NCBI GenBank assembly: GCA_009760885.1 | Contig: CM019719.1 | Coordinates: 24,326,084-24,390,083, forward strand | Direction: 5' to 3' | Origin: Achatina immaculata | Taxonomy: Eukaryota; Mollusca; Gastropoda; Stylommatophora; Achatinidae | Length of the DNA: 64,000 nt | Shown: positions 24,155 through 37,355 of the stretch, piece after piece | How the letters are laid out: each line of letters starts with the position of its first letter | How positions within the stretch are numbered: the stretch's first letter is position 1 | Program-made: the position numbers and the translations under genes | The notes under the pieces: generated by a model | The model's database searches: none | Seen by the model: only the letters and a program-made list of their open reading frames with translations | Told to the model about the DNA's origin: nothing

Positions 24155-25583
24155 TACACTATTAAAAAAAGAAAAGAAAAAGAAACACAATAAGTACGAC
24201 GTTGCCATTTAAACTGAAGTTTACTGATCAGACAAGGGCAAATTGCCTGAATCAGTTTCACGTGGTAACCTGAACTGTACTCAGCATATGATTCTTGAGG
24301 ACAGAAAAGCGACACTCAAAACAGCATTTTTGACAGTAACTCATGACAGGTTCACGAGAATCCCGTGAAATTTACTGAACGCAAAACTCACTGGCCATAT
24401 TATTGAATGCCTATAAAAGATTGACGCTCTTCAAATCAATTCATTTGACAATTCAATACGCAAGTGTAGCTCATCTCACTATAGAATAATGACTCATCAT
24501 CATTGGACGTTTACAGACTGGACAATCACAAAGTGTAGTGGCCAGACAATTTAACGCGATTAGAAGCACAATTAGTCGCCTTTGGAGGCGATTTCAAGAA
24601 ACTGGCTCAGTTGCAGACCGGCCGTGCAGTGGAAGACCCATAGTCACAACTCCTACCGAAGACCGCTTTATACGGCTGCGTCACCTCAGAAATCGATTTG
24701 CTTCTGCGTCCTAAACAGTCAAGTCAATGACAGCAGCTCGTCGAATTTCAGATCAAACTGTCAGAAACCTGCTGCACGACGCAAAGGCTAGGGGACCCTA
24801 CAGAGGTCCTGTTCTTATGGACTGGCATCGCCAGAACTGACTGCAGTGGGCGAACCAGCATCGTCAGTGGACCGTTGCGAAGGAGAAAGGTTTGGTTTAG
24901 TGATGAGTCCATGAGCGCTACACCCAGAACAGCATGGATGAGTCTCCTTCACATGGTGGTGGAGGTGTACTGGTGTGGGGGACGATCAGCTTCATGAGAA
25001 GAAGTGACCTGGTGCAAATTGAAGGACGCCTGAATGCCCAACGATACGTCTCTGAAATTATTCGTCCTCACGTCCTTCCACTTCTGGTTGCACCAGGGTC
25101 AATTTTTTCAGCAGGATAATGCTCGACTTCATACGGCACAACTCACCACCCAGTTCCTCGATGACAACAACGTCCAGACCATTCCCTGGCCATCCATGTC
25201 ATCAGATATGAACCCAATAGAACACTTATGGGATGAACTCAACAGACAAGTCTGCCAGTGAGACGTGGCGCCAGCCAATCTCCGATAGTTGTCTGTTGCA
25301 CTGCGGGAAGAGTGGGCAGCCATCCCACAACAACAGATCCAACGGCTAATCAGATCCATGTCAAGGAGATGTTCTCTGATACAGGCCAGTTACTGAAACG
25401 GAGGCCTCAGTCACAAAGAATAAAAGTCCAAACCAAATTTAATGAACATCATTTCATTGTTAAAGTCTTAAAGTTTCTTCATGCCAAGATTGAAACATTA
25501 ATTCCGTAAAATAAAATTTTGATACAAGTTTGAAATTTGGTGTCCATTACGACTACAGTAGTGTTGCTTTTTTTAACAGTATA
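24155..25583 (+). mobile_element. Tc1-like DNA transposon, inactive
   Basis: Broken frames encode Tc1-type transposase features: the helix-turn-helix region near the start (after 24500), GGGVLVWGTI at about 24958-24987, QDNARLHTA (second catalytic Asp) at about 25114-25140, and WPSMSSDMNPIEHLWDEL (the Glu region) at about 25186-25239. The ends look like inverted repeats: TACACTATTAAAAAAAG on the left, and TATACTGTTAAAAAAAG on the inverted right. Several stops and frameshifts break the ORF. A second copy lies at 43310-45813. Confidence 0.85.
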
Positions 25584-26779
25584 ATATGAATAATAAGTTA
25601 AAAAAGATGTTCTGTGTAATTTTAGCACCACAAGGGAAGACAGAATCGAGATTACACTCTTCATCCCCTTTTATCCCCTTAAGCTAATAACCTCCCGTCC
25701 CCCACCATACACACACACCCACACATAACACAACATACATACCTCATCACATTAACTCCCTCTCCTTTAAAAGCCCTGTTAGTGCGTATAGTCGAGGGTC
25801 TACCGTACAAAAAATAGCAGATTATTAGCGCAGTGGGGATAAAATATATTTACCAAAGACGCATTGTATCTTATGTTCCCTAGAAAATGTAAACACTCTG
25901 ACATTGAGCCTGTTTGTTAATATATGCATAGATATTTATGATTAAGATCTACGATTCTGTTTTGATGTGAAATCACAAAATAGGGCGAAGTATTTGTGAT
26001 TTAAAAACTGTCTGTTGCTAAACCTTTACGTTACAGAAATATCCAGCGCCTAAAGCTAGGTTTTTGGAGTGCAGATCAACAAAATGGAATCATTGTAGCC
26101 TTTTAATGCTCGCCTTCCTTGAAGTCACGCAACGCTGCCATCGTGTTGTTCCAAAGCCTCGAGTTTATTTGATCATGACTTAGATGCATGTTTTAATAGT
26201 CTTCCGTGTGTGTTGATCGTGTGTTGTGAATATTGGATAAAATTAACGCAGTGCAAGGTATGTTCTGATTCTTTTGGTATTACATACAGCATTTACAAAC
26301 GATAACACAATTTTAAAGCAAGTCAGGTGTTAAAATCGCTACTTTACGCATCACATTAGGCCTGCCGAAGTTGTTGACGGCGGGGGTCGCGGTATTGTTG
26401 GGATGACATTATATGTCTGCAGCAGGCAGTGGGATTTCTAGAGCATTTCTATAACGGGGATGTAAAGAGGTTTCAAAAATGCAGAATAAGATTTTTTTTT
26501 AAAGTAGAAGATTAATGTTCAGAATATTCTGCATCCCACAATAGTAAAAAGTTGTCTAGGTTACATTTGTTGCCATTGTTATGGCAAGAACGAGCATAAT
26601 CTTCTCCAGTGGTGTATAAAATGCTTGTAGCTGTCACATATCTTTGGCCGTTAATAGTTTAAGGTTCTTTATAGGTAAGATAGATAGTTTTTTTAACACT
26701 ATTAGTTACTGTGACTGAAGTTATTGAACACGTCTCGTATAAATAAATATTAGGTTAAGTTGTATCGTGTATGGGCTAG

Positions 26780-27440
26780 AGTAAAATATTAGGAAAAGGA
26801 CAAAGGTCATAGTAATCCGAAAGGAGGAACAAAAACCATATTTAAATATAAGAATACATGGAAAAACACTGGAATAGGTAAAAAAATCTGGGACACATGA
26901 TAACGAACGATTTGAAATGGAAGCTACAAAAAAATGTGGGAATTGATAAATGCATCTTCATTTGAGTAAGTAATATCATTTCCTTCAGACAAATAAGGCA
27001 ACAGTTGTAAATAAGTTGTCATACCCTGCATATAATGCACTTTCTTGTTTTGTGGGAGTGGAAGGTGGGGGGGGGGTGTCCACAAGCCTTAAGAATAGAC
27101 AAGAAAACAGAAAAAGAAATCTGAAGCCATAAACCCGTGGACATATAGCTAAAACGAGGGATATTCCATGGATATACAAGGAGGCAAAGGCCTAATAAAT
27201 CAGTGGAAATTTTAAAAAAAGAGAAATAATGAAAAGCATAAGAAAGAAACAATGAAACTACTGTGGTCATATGAAGAGGGATATTGCTGTAATGAAACTA
27301 TGCTTGTAGAAAATGAGCAAAGGGTCGATCACGTTCAGACGGGTGGACAGTATTATTCATAGGGTATGCATGATCGGGTTCTGGCAATGGGGATCCATAA
27401 TGTAGGATGATCTACGAGCAATAAAAGTTGAATAATTCTG
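26780..27440 (+). mobile_element. LINE remnant, heavily decayed
   Basis: The plus strand shows pieces of the post-RT region: TKVIVIRKEE, IRIHGKTLE, and further on a sequence resembling the GH..R..LEKTVL block. No frame stays open. Confidence 0.45.
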
Positions 27441-27928
27441 ACATAACGTTCTTTATCAACAGCAGTTCAGTACTTGATGTAAGTGTTATGGAAGAATTTT
27501 CATTCCGGTACAGATTGGTTGCTCTGTAGTGATATTTCAGACTGTCCTTGCTCATCGCTGCCAATTTATTCACCTAAAGTTGCAAGCAGTAATGATTACA
27601 TGTTAATTATCCTGACATTCGTTCACAAAACTCACTGTTTTTCGCCCCATGCCTACAACAAAATGCATTAAATGGTAAAAAAATGAGCAACCAATAGGAA
27701 TTTTGCCTAGTTCTGTATTACGTGTCGCAAGTTTGTTTTTATTTTTATTGTGAACCAGTGTTGTCTTTCAAACTGAGCTTCAGCTTTTGTGCAACACCTG
27801 TTGCTGCAGCCTTACCTCGTTACTCGATATGGATTTTTGATCGAAACTCATCATATACTTCATGTATTTGGTCAGCGCCCTCGTGTCTTTGTAATACACG
27901 TCTTCCAATCCTGCGGACTTCGTGCTTG

Positions 27929-27932
<4 letters not shown>

Positions 27933-27961
<29 letters not shown>
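27933..27961. repeat. (GT)n microsatellite
   Basis: A pure GT run. Confidence 0.95.
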
Positions 27962-28349
27962 GCGACATGTATAAGTTATGTATAAGTTGCGTATAAGTTT
28001 GTTTGCGTGCGTGGTTATCAGCAGCTTTGAGTTTCTGTGTTTTGCACGTTTCTAGACGCAAAGCATCTTTGGTAGCGACGTAACGGAAGGTTATCATTGT
28101 GCACATCGTTAGATATTCAGCTTCATATTTGACAACGGGTGATGTCTCTCGTTTTACTGCGACTACTATTTTATTTTTTTAGATGCCATTGAATTGTTTG
28201 TGTGTAAGAGATTGATTGTTACCTGTTGTATATTGCGATCCTATAACGCTAGTATAATGGCGCTCGGTTTCATGTATATTTTCTAGTGGAATTATATGAA
28301 AGTCAGTAGTTGATGTTGAATGAATAATGTGATGATGTGGTCTGCTGAA

Positions 28350-28536
28350 ACAACAGGAAAAATAGAAGGAAGAAGGTCAAGAGGAAGACCAAGAGAAATG
28401 ATACTGGACAGTCTGACGGGATGGTGTGAGAGGAGATCACCAACTGAGCTGATGGCCTGCAGGAAGGATCGTGTACTCTAGAGAAGCATAATAGCCAACG
28501 CCAGTCGGCACGGCACCTGATGATGATGATGATGGT
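28350..28536 (+). mobile_element. LINE family A, short 3' fragment
   Basis: The sequence nearly matches 320-503, ending in the same stop and a TGATGATGATGATGATGG tail. It is strongly 5'-truncated. Confidence 0.85.
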
Positions 28537-29564
28537 CTGCTGACTTGAGTAGTAATCAGTTCAGATACTCTGTAGTCCTGATTAATGTTTTTTTGGGCCA
28601 TGTTCACATGTGGATTAGGACACTGCAATTTTATTACTAAGTTTTTCGGTGACTAAACTGCATTTGAGAAGAAGATAAAAATACTGGATACATTTTATGC
28701 ATTGAAAGATCTTAGTCAGATGTTATCGTGAATATTTCCTTTCTTGGCTTTTTTCATGCTTCAGAAGGAAACATCATTCTATGAAAAAATAGGAACGAGG
28801 CTTATGCATTTTAAAAAAATCTTTAACAACAATTATGAATACGCGCTGATGTAAGAATCAGTTTTTGCAGTGTCACCTTCGTTATTGACAGAGATGTATC
28901 AGCTATGTTGTGCATAAACCAAACTTACCTTCTTGGAGATTTGTTTTCTCTGCTTTGCTCTACTTGCATCAAATGTTATATGCCTTCTAAAGCGTGAGCA
29001 AACAGGTTAACGAATTGCACTCTCAATAGATAAAAACATGTGATGGAAAAGAAGTATATCTGAGTAGGATTTCCCAACATTTCTTGGCCAGTCTTTTTTG
29101 GCGAGGAGAATGTTAATGACATGGTCTTTCTACCAGCTGCCCGTTTATGACCGGTTATTTTTACTTTCTGTCTGATCTATCTTCCTTTCAGCATATGGCA
29201 GCATCAAGAACTGCAGAAAATCCTTTATGTCATAGTTTAGGATAGCAGAATATAGATGTCAGTCTGAATGTAAGAAAAAAACACAATGTTCTCAAAAGAA
29301 GGAGCTAATCCGTGATGCATCATAAAAGTGAAAGTGAGAAATGTAAATCTTGGACACAGTGGTAACTCTGCTGGATGGGCGTAGAGAAATATGCAGTATG
29401 ACAGCACGTTGCATATTTGTATGATGTGAAAAGGTTTATGGCCAACAAACCTTCATCTGTCATGTCAGTAGTTTATTTAAGAGAATGCCACCGGCTGTGG
29501 GGAAGCAAATAAAGGGAATGTTGGAGGCTCCCCAGAATAATATTAACAATACACAAGACAGCAG

Positions 29565-29720
29565 CAGGTCTGCTAAAGACAATATAATGAATAGTAGAAA
29601 ACTGATAATAATATCAGGAGTTGCCAGTATGATGAAATAGCTCAGGTCTGCTAAAGACAATATAATGAATAGTAGAAAACTGATAATAATATCAGGAGTT
29701 ACCAGTGTGATGAAATAGCA
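29565..29720. repeat. Tandem duplication of 78 bp
   Basis: CAGGTCTGCTAAAGACAATA recurs exactly 78 bp apart (29565 and 29643), and both units continue nearly identically through ATCAGGAGTT.CCAGT.TGATG. Confidence 0.95.
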
Positions 29721-32279
29721 AGTAAGCTTCATTAAAAACTTTCAGTAGGTATCTCATAAAAAGGGAACGGTTGGAACATGTGCCTGTAAGCAAAATAAAG
29801 AGAAAGGAAATACAAGTTACAAGAGGGAAGTGGCTGTGACAACAACAAATTGGCATTAGAGAGAAGAGACAAATGAATGATAAGAAACACGTTGAAACCT
29901 AGCTTATGTCAGTCGTAGCAAACCTAAAGAAAATGAAGAAGATAGCCAGACCTGTTGTTAGCCTGTGGTTAGTCGGTATTTATCTCTGCGGACAAGAATA
30001 TTCTTTCCTGTGTGTGTAAAAGGATAAACCACTACAAATGTAGGATAAACATTTGGTACCTGTAGTCGAAAATCTAACGAATGCGAATTAGGTAACGTCT
30101 AGACATGATATACGAAACATTCTTTCTTTCTTTTCAGATTAGTTATCATCAGAAGTTAAGTGAGCAAAACAACTGTTCAGTGGACAGTAACATATGCATA
30201 ACGTGCTTAAGTGTCCATAGATTAAAAAGACAGTGGTCGCACGTGAGAAATGAACATAAGACGGAACATAATTGGCGAATATATGTATACTTCAATATCG
30301 AGATAGTTCTGATCGTCTCATGACGGTCTTCCTGTTTCCCGAGCAGCACGACCTTCAAAACTAAGACACACACCAGTAGCGGCAACGCCCAGGGTTGATC
30401 TGCGGTAGAAGAAAAAGTAAAAGTGCCGAACGTGTCCTATTTTTCTACTTCCATATGTGAGAGTACTCTAGAATGGTGTTACAATGAACCAGTCTTAAAT
30501 CAGTAAATACTAGTAAATAGGAAGCTGACCGGTTTGCTATTCATGGAAAATACTTTACGTTGTTCAGGACTGACAATACCCACGTGTCCAGCTAAATTCA
30601 CTTGCACCTCTTGGAACCCAGCAACAACTAATGTATAGTTAAACATATTTTTTGCACTACGAATTTAGATCGAGCATAAGTACATATTTTTTAAACGACT
30701 GTTTTCCCTCAAATTCACCGCAGCTGTGTTCACAGTTGTGTCTCGCCATGCATGGCACTATTCTCTGATAAGTAAATTCGTGAACTTCTCTTTGTGATTT
30801 TCTTTCACCAAGAAGCCTCCATTCTTTTCGTGCATAAAACTACAAAAGTGTGCTCAATTTCGAGCGTACAAAGTAGCACGCCTCTCTCCCTTTCTTAAAT
30901 GTTCAGAATTTCACGTGGCTACGGTAAAGCAGGCTTCACTGTCATTGGGCTGTGCTTTGTGATTAATGAACTCGGAGCATTTTCTTGAGGCTATGTTCAG
31001 GTTTCATGAGGGGGAGCAGAACATTAACAAAAACTGGTTGTAAGAAAAGAAAAACTTGTCACACAAGCCGGTAATTACCTTGGTATGCACACATTGCAGG
31101 CGCCAAGTTATGCCTTCTTATTTTAGAGGGGCAGAAGCATTTTAATTCTCTTTAATGTCCAGGTCTTCCTTAAGTCTTACGTTTCACCTGACCCCCCACA
31201 ATATTTAGTCCCACTAAGCTCCCACGTTGTAATGTTAAACTTGCGGTCGTGTTTCCTGTTTTTCTTGATTATCTTCTCCTCAAAGAGCCCTATCTGACTT
31301 AAGATGTTACTTTAGAACCCGGACAACAGTAAATACAGCGTTCCTAACGACATGTTTACAAAAGTGCTTTGCGGTGACTATTCAGTATTTTGTATATAAA
31401 TGTATTTATTACACGTTTAGGATTTTAATTTAAAAGTTTCATTTTATTTTATATATCAATTTATGGGTTTCATGACATGTTACATTATATTTTATTTTAT
31501 ATACTAAATCACCTGTGGTAAAATGAAGGGAAAATATGTGCTCTCTGGTTGCGTTACTTTTTGAGGACTCCCTTCATTGTCAACTCTTTATTAAAAAAAT
31601 TTGCTGTTACCTAGAGGAAACAGGCAGCAGGAGGAAGGATTAAGAATTAACTCCCCTTAATACAGTTTCATATTTCATTATTTTTTAAAATTTCAGTTCC
31701 TTGTATAGCACAGAGAACTCGGAACAGACGTGCTTTCTTAAATCAGAGCTAGACTAGACATTAATGGTTATCCTTTAGTTTTCTAATGGTCTGTTTTTTG
31801 TTTTTTTTACTAGTCCCATCTGTATTTCACAAAGAATTTCTGTTAAAACTGTGTATGTATAAATCGTTTAGCTGCAGTCTTCATTTGTGACCCAGTCAGC
31901 CATCTATTTTCATCTTTAATATTGTTAATTAATAATATCAAAGTAATTTCCATATTTATTACACTGTTCAGAAGAATTATTCATTAATATTTTAATTAAT
32001 TCATTAATTATCCTTTAATATTTTGAAACTCTTGTTATCTGAGCAATTTCTAGGGTGGCTATTCAGATATAGAGGATTATTCTTAGGGATTGTCTTTAAA
32101 AGTCATTGAAATCACTATCACTTTGTCTTTTAAATTTTATATATGTATTGGAGTATTTAACATACAACATGAAACTTAGCTTCAGAAATACTGAAGTCTT
32201 CAGTAATACAGTTCTATATACAAACATTTTAATGCATATGTCTGCATGAGAAAATATCTTTATCCCATTGCTTTCACAG

Positions 32280-32364
32280 ACGTGAATTCAAGACCTTAAG
32301 AAATGGTATTGTACTTGCTCAAGCCCAGTACCGTATGCATAGGCAAAGAAACAAGTATATCAGG
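32280..32364 (+). CDS. MYO15A: Myosin exon: IQ motif 3
   Basis: Acceptor TTTCACAG, donor ATCAGG|GTGAGC. It enters in phase 2 (completing an Arg codon) and leaves in phase 0. It encodes R-REFKTLRNG followed by VLAQAQYRMHRQRNKYIR, a third IQ motif in which Gln, the central Arg and the distal Arg/Lys are kept and the first hydrophobic position is Ala. The exon is short (85 bases) and would escape a simple ORF search. Confidence 0.85.
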
Positions 32365-33222
32365 GTGAGCTAATCTTCGGCATCTTGCTTGTCTTGAGCC
32401 TTATCATCTGTGTATATATGTTTTAAAGAGATATTTGATGCAGAGTTTTTGTTTGGTCTTGTATTATACTGTATAAATGGCATAAAGCATGAGATAAAAA
32501 AAAGGGAGGTGAGGGTAGTTTGGTTATAAACAGTGCATGAGAAAAGAAAAAAAAACAGAGGAAGGTGATGATCAAGACAGAATAATTAACAGTATGGAGA
32601 AAGAAGTCAGGGAAGACTTAGAGATGTATAGAGATAAATATTTCAAATAGAGCTCCAGAATGTAAGCAAGACAATATGTGAAGAGAAGGGAACAGTAATG
32701 AGGAATCTTCATCTCATACATCATCTCTGGGCATTGATGATGGCTGATGATGGTGGCACTATTGAAAGTGGTGACAGTAGCAACAACAATGATGACATCA
32801 TATTTTACTGTATCTGATTATCTACATTTTCTTCATGTCACTCAGACTTGCCCATGGACACTGTCTCCCTTGGATCTATTCTGTCTTATTTCTTTTCTCA
32901 TGTACCTTTCAGTATTGAGGGGACAAATGGACATCTTGAAAGGGCTCAGCAATTTGCTTCATGTAATAAGATATTTGAGGTTTCTGTAATTCCCTCTTTC
33001 CACCTTTTGTGTGGATGGTTTCTCCCTATTTCCTACAGTTTTTAGTGTGAATGCTTTCTGAGATAAACTGTCTGGCAGTAATCATGTAACGTGGCTGAGC
33101 TGTTCAATTTGTTGTTTCTGCATGTGATGTAGTGTTGGTATTATTCCAACCCTTGCCCTGATGATATCATTTCTTAATTGGTTTCCTCATATTACATTTA
33201 ATATTCTCCTTAAACATATTCT
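32365..33222 (+). other. Intron sequence, nothing recognised
   Basis: AT-rich intron DNA between the IQ3 exon and a LINE B copy. No exon or repeat family was identified. Confidence 0.5.
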
Positions 33223-33748
33223 CTCAAGAATCCAGAGAACATATGGAATTCAAAAGTTATAAACACAAAAACCAAGTTAAGACTATTCAGTTCAAATGTA
33301 ATATCCACCCTCATTTATACATACGAAAGCTGGAAAACAACTAAAGAAATAGACAAGAAATTAGACTCTTTTGAAAACAAATGCCTAAGGAAAATACTCG
33401 GCGTCAAGTGGAACGAATTCAAGAACAATGCAGAGATAAGACAGATGACTGAACAACAACCAGTCTCATGGGTGATAGGAAAAGGAGATGGACATATGTT
33501 GGTCACTTGATGAGAAGAAATGATCAGAGAATCCCAAAACAAGCTATCAAGTGGAACACAACAGGCCAAAGAAAAAAAGGTAGACCGTGTGAAACTCTGA
33601 AGAAGACATTGTTAAGAGAGGCCAAATTAACAGGCATAAAATCCCTTGATGAGGTTGAAAGACTCGCCGAAGACAGAAAAATTGGCAAACTAATTTGCGA
33701 GCCCTATGTGACGTTTAACGGCACGGGAAGGATATAAGATATAAGATT
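33223..33748 (+). mobile_element. LINE family B, 3' end
   Basis: The plus strand encodes the same tail as 14517-14858: MRRNDQRIPKQAIKWNTTGQ, then GRPCETLKKTLLREAKLTG and KSLDEVERLAEDRK. It ends ...CACGGGAAGGATATAAGATATAAG, a short tandem tail. The copy is 5'-truncated. Confidence 0.85.
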
Positions 33749-34639
33749 AAACATTTAACTTTGGTCTTGATGATTTTCCTTTTATTTTTGGCTGTTAGTG
33801 TCCATGTTTGATGTTGATAGTAGAGAGTTGGGGGGAAAATTATGTTGTGTAGTTATGTTGAATAATAATCCATTGTACTGTAGTGCAGCAGTTTTCAGTA
33901 AACTGAGCTGAAAAAATGAATTTTTAACTTTTCCTTCTAAAACTAATTTAAATTAGTACTAGGATGATTTTGGAATTTGCTATAACTTTTTTTTTTTTAA
34001 AGTCTTTTTTTCTTTGAATTCTTGTTTTCATTTCTTAAAAGGTCTGTATTGATGTTTTTTCTTATTAACTGACAGTGAGATCATCAGCTTGGTTTATTTA
34101 ATTATCTTTCTCTGTTCTGCTCAGTTTGTTTGTCCCTCTAGTTGCGGTATAACAGTAAAAGTTATTTTCTGAAGTCCAGATGACCTTTCCATGGCATAGT
34201 TATAATAATTCTTCCTTTTTATGTCAGATATCAAGTTTTGGGATTTAAATTTGTTGTAATTCTGTGAATTTATGTACTTGGACAGTGATGAACAAAGTCT
34301 TCCTAATCCACCTTGAGCATCTTATAAGAGAGCAATAAGTTCTTTATATTGCGTTTATGATGTAAAATTTATCAGATATTTTGTTTCATGTTGTACATCA
34401 ATGATCATAGTATCTGCATGTACATAAATTTTAGCAACAACAACAGATGCATGACATTTGTGAATTTATTTGCATACAACAACATTAGCCAAAACAATAG
34501 TAAATAGAAATGTGAAGATCATTTCTGTAGTCACATGGTGAGGTAAAACAACCTGACAAAGGCTTATCAAAGTGTGAAATAACTGGGGAAAAGGAATTGA
34601 AAGATAGGACATAAAACAGACATTTCTTCATTGATTGGA
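33749..34639 (+). other. Intron sequence, nothing recognised
   Basis: T-rich intron DNA without an exon or repeat that I can name. Confidence 0.5.
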
Positions 34640-35502
34640 ATCTTTTTCTTCTTCTTCATACACACAATGGCAATAATGCGTGGTACCCTGATTTTTGTGA
34701 TGCGCCTTCTGGCTGGGTACCTCCGACTTCAGCACCTTTCCTTGCTAGGGCAGACTGTGGTCTTGCTCAGACTGCCATGAAGACAGTGGTGTAGGCTGAC
34801 CTGGCCAAAACTTTGTTTTCCAGCCTCTGGTGGCTGTACTTAAGTCCCTTCTCCATGTCAGATGGTTTTGAGACAGTTCCACAAAGACACTCTGACTTTG
34901 GGATAATGAATCCGATGAGAACCTCAGCTATATCAATTCCCCGCCACCTATAGTCTTCTGGCTCTGTTTTGTTTACATCATTCTTATAGCCACTGTTGTA
35001 AAGACCCATAGGCTTGTCACATCCTGGATTCATTGGTTCATTCATTCATTCATTTGCATGTCCCATGCAGAACTTTGCCTCCCAAACAGCACTCCTGTAA
35101 GCCTCTCGGTTGTGAGCAAGATGGTCTGCCGCTGATGCATCCATTTGCAGATCATCAATGATGTCTTGCAGCCATCTTTGCCTTGGTCTTCCTCTCTTTC
35201 TTTTTCCCATTATGTACTCTTCCAAGACAGTCTTCTCTAGATTATCATGACGTTTAATGTGTCCAAAATATTTAAGTTTCATTGGTTACACACCAGATTT
35301 TCCTCATCCCCACCGGTGATCTCCATGTCCCCGTCCATCCACCAACCTGACATTACATTTTACAAAAATAACAATTACAGTTAGTGTTGATTGCTACAGG
35401 TTTCTGGGCTACAGAAGTGGGTCAGAGTTTTCAAGCAAACAGATCTGTATTCCCTGTCTCACAAAGACTATGTGTGTTCTTAACAGTTGTTCCCAGGGGT
35501 AC
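34640..35502 (-). mobile_element. Unknown retroposon family R, copy 1, split by a LINE
   Basis: It is about 614 bp once the inserted LINE D and its 10-bp duplication are removed. In minus orientation it ends in a (GAA)n tail. The possible target duplication TGATTGGA/TGACTGGA (34632-34639, 35503-35510) has one mismatch. It carries a frame at 34767-35045 that starts MNEPMNPGCDKPMGLYNSGY and includes SECLCGTVSKPSDMEKG. Copy 2 (44444-45067) has the same ends and an equivalent frame. I do not recognise the protein, and no RT or transposase is present. It may be a SINE-like element that captured part of a host transcript. Confidence 0.7.
35039..35277 (-). mobile_element. LINE family D 3' end inserted in retroposon R
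   Basis: The minus strand reads LKYFGHIKRHDNLEKTVLEE, then GKRKRGRPRQRW and NREAYRSAVWEAKF, then a (AATG)n tail. The duplication TTCATTGGTT is perfect (35029-35038 and 35278-35287). The copy is 5'-truncated. Confidence 0.9.
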
Positions 35503-35814
35503 TGACTGGACATGAAAATTAATGAAGAAACTATCTGTACTGAACACAAACAAGAGATACAAATTTACAATCTGTTAAATAAAAATGGTGTGCTGATGGA
35601 CAGCTTTGATATAGGAGATGGTTATGATTCATAAATAATGCTTTTGTAGTCTCAGTTTTGGTTTTTTAGTATTACAGTGTTATGACTTGTTTATTGTATT
35701 CTTTCAATTAGAAAAATGATTATTCTGGTATTTTTTCTGATTGTGAGTAATTAAAATTATTTAAGACAAATTTCATTATTTTTATGTCAGTATTGTGTTT
35801 ACCATCTAAATCAT

Positions 35815-36845
35815 CAACATCATTAAAGATCTGTACAATGGCTATGCTTATGCAGTCCGCACAGAAGAGAGAATGAATGATTGGCTCCAGATTGAAACAG
35901 GTGTGAAACAAGAATGTATACTGTCTCTCTTGCCTTTTGGAATTGCCGTATACTTCATAATGAAGAAGTGCTGCATGGGTAAAATGGGCGTTGATTGGGT
36001 ACATGGACTCAACTATAGGATCTTGACTTTGCAGATTACATAACTCTTATCAGTGACAATGTGAATTTTATCCAAGAAAAAAGTGGATACCTTGTCTTCA
36101 AAGGCTAGTAAAATAGGACTTGAAATTAAAAAGGACCAAATGAAATAATGAAATTTGCCATTACTCAAGAAGGAAGAATATACTTAGAAAGAAAACCTGT
36201 TAAAGAAGTCAACCAATTTGCATTACTACAATTTGCAGCTATATAGATCAGGATGGTGACACCAGAGAAGAAGTTAGAGTTGCAAAGGCAACATTGGCCT
36301 TTAAAAATCTTGAGAAAATATGGCAATCAAAAGTTAAAAACATAAAACACCAAAGTTAAGATTAGTCAACTCAAATGTAATATCCACCTTTATTGTGAAA
36401 TCTGGAAAACAACTAAAGAAATAGAAAACAAATCAGATGCATTTGAAAACAAATAAAGATAATGTAAAATACTTTGTATACAGTGGAATGAATTCAAGAC
36501 CAATGCAGAGATTAGGAAGTTGAGCACACAAAAACCTGTCTCATCAGTGACTGAAAAAAAATAGATGAATGTATATTGGCCATATGATGAGAAGAAATAT
36601 TCAGAGAATCCCACAAGCTATCAAATGGGACACAACAGGACAAAGAAAAAGGGATCAACCATATGAAATTCTAAAGGGAACATTGTTGAGAGAGGCTAAA
36701 TTTAGTAGGCCTTTGATGAGGTTGAAAAAAATGAAGATCCCCTGATGAGGTTGAAAAACTCACTGAAAACAGAAAAACATGGCAAAGTACAATGCAATAC
36801 CTAAGTGACATTTAACAGCACAGGAAGGATGTAAGATGTAAGAAT
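35815..36845 (+). mobile_element. LINE family B, decayed copy
   Basis: The plus strand holds degraded RT blocks (IKDLYNGYAYAV, ETGVKQECILSLLPFGIAVY), a remnant of the FADD region, and the family B tail ending CACAGGAAGGATGTAAGATGTAAG. There are numerous stops and deletions. Confidence 0.75.
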
Positions 36846-37128
36846 ATTGTGTATATTTACATTGTTACGTGTCCAAGATTATTGATGATGGAAATAACAA
36901 AAATAGCTATCAAAATGTTAAATGGTCATGTCATTAATTGTGTATAAAATATATAGTTTAATTGGTTAAAAACTAGAGTTGAATAAATACAAAACTGAAA
37001 ATGAACTACAATATCATTATAACAATGTGGTGGTCTGTGAAATGTTTTTGAATGAAATTAGAGAAGGTGAGCATGCTCTTTCCATGTGATCTTTTTAGCA
37101 TCTTTCTGCACATAAAATTATTCTGCAG

Positions 37129-37218
37129 GATCATGAGGAAGTTCGAAGAAGTCTAGAGGAACAAAGAATAGCTCAGAAAATCCAGGAAACACAGGAGAGA
37201 GTGGAGAGAGAGCAAAAG
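37129..37218 (+). CDS. MYO15A: Myosin exon: charged coil after the IQ motifs
   Basis: Acceptor TTCTGCAG, donor CAAAAG|GTATGT, 30 codons, phase 0 at both ends. It encodes DHEEVRRSLEEQRIAQ followed by KIQETQERVEREQK, a highly charged heptad-like helix with alternating acidic and basic residues. It probably extends the lever arm or forms a short coiled coil or single alpha helix. It follows the IQ3 exon in frame. Confidence 0.8.
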
Positions 37219-37355
37219 GTATGTAGAACATCATGCTGGATGTTGTTTTACATAGAAAATCTCATCCTTCAGTTTTGAGTTCTCAAGAGTGTCAGAATAC
37301 ATTTTAGGTTGGTTACACATCACTTTGTTGAAGTTTATGCTTAAGGTTTCAAACA

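Larger units (their letters stand above)
17558..32279 (+). other. 14.7-kb intron full of repeats
   Basis: It is the largest intron in the window. It joins phase 2 exons (AG + A gives Arg). It contains two SINEs, a hAT MITE, LINE families A and D, a Tc1-like element and four tandem arrays, listed separately. Stretches 25584-26779 and 29721-32279 are AT-rich and hold nothing I can name. Confidence 0.7.
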
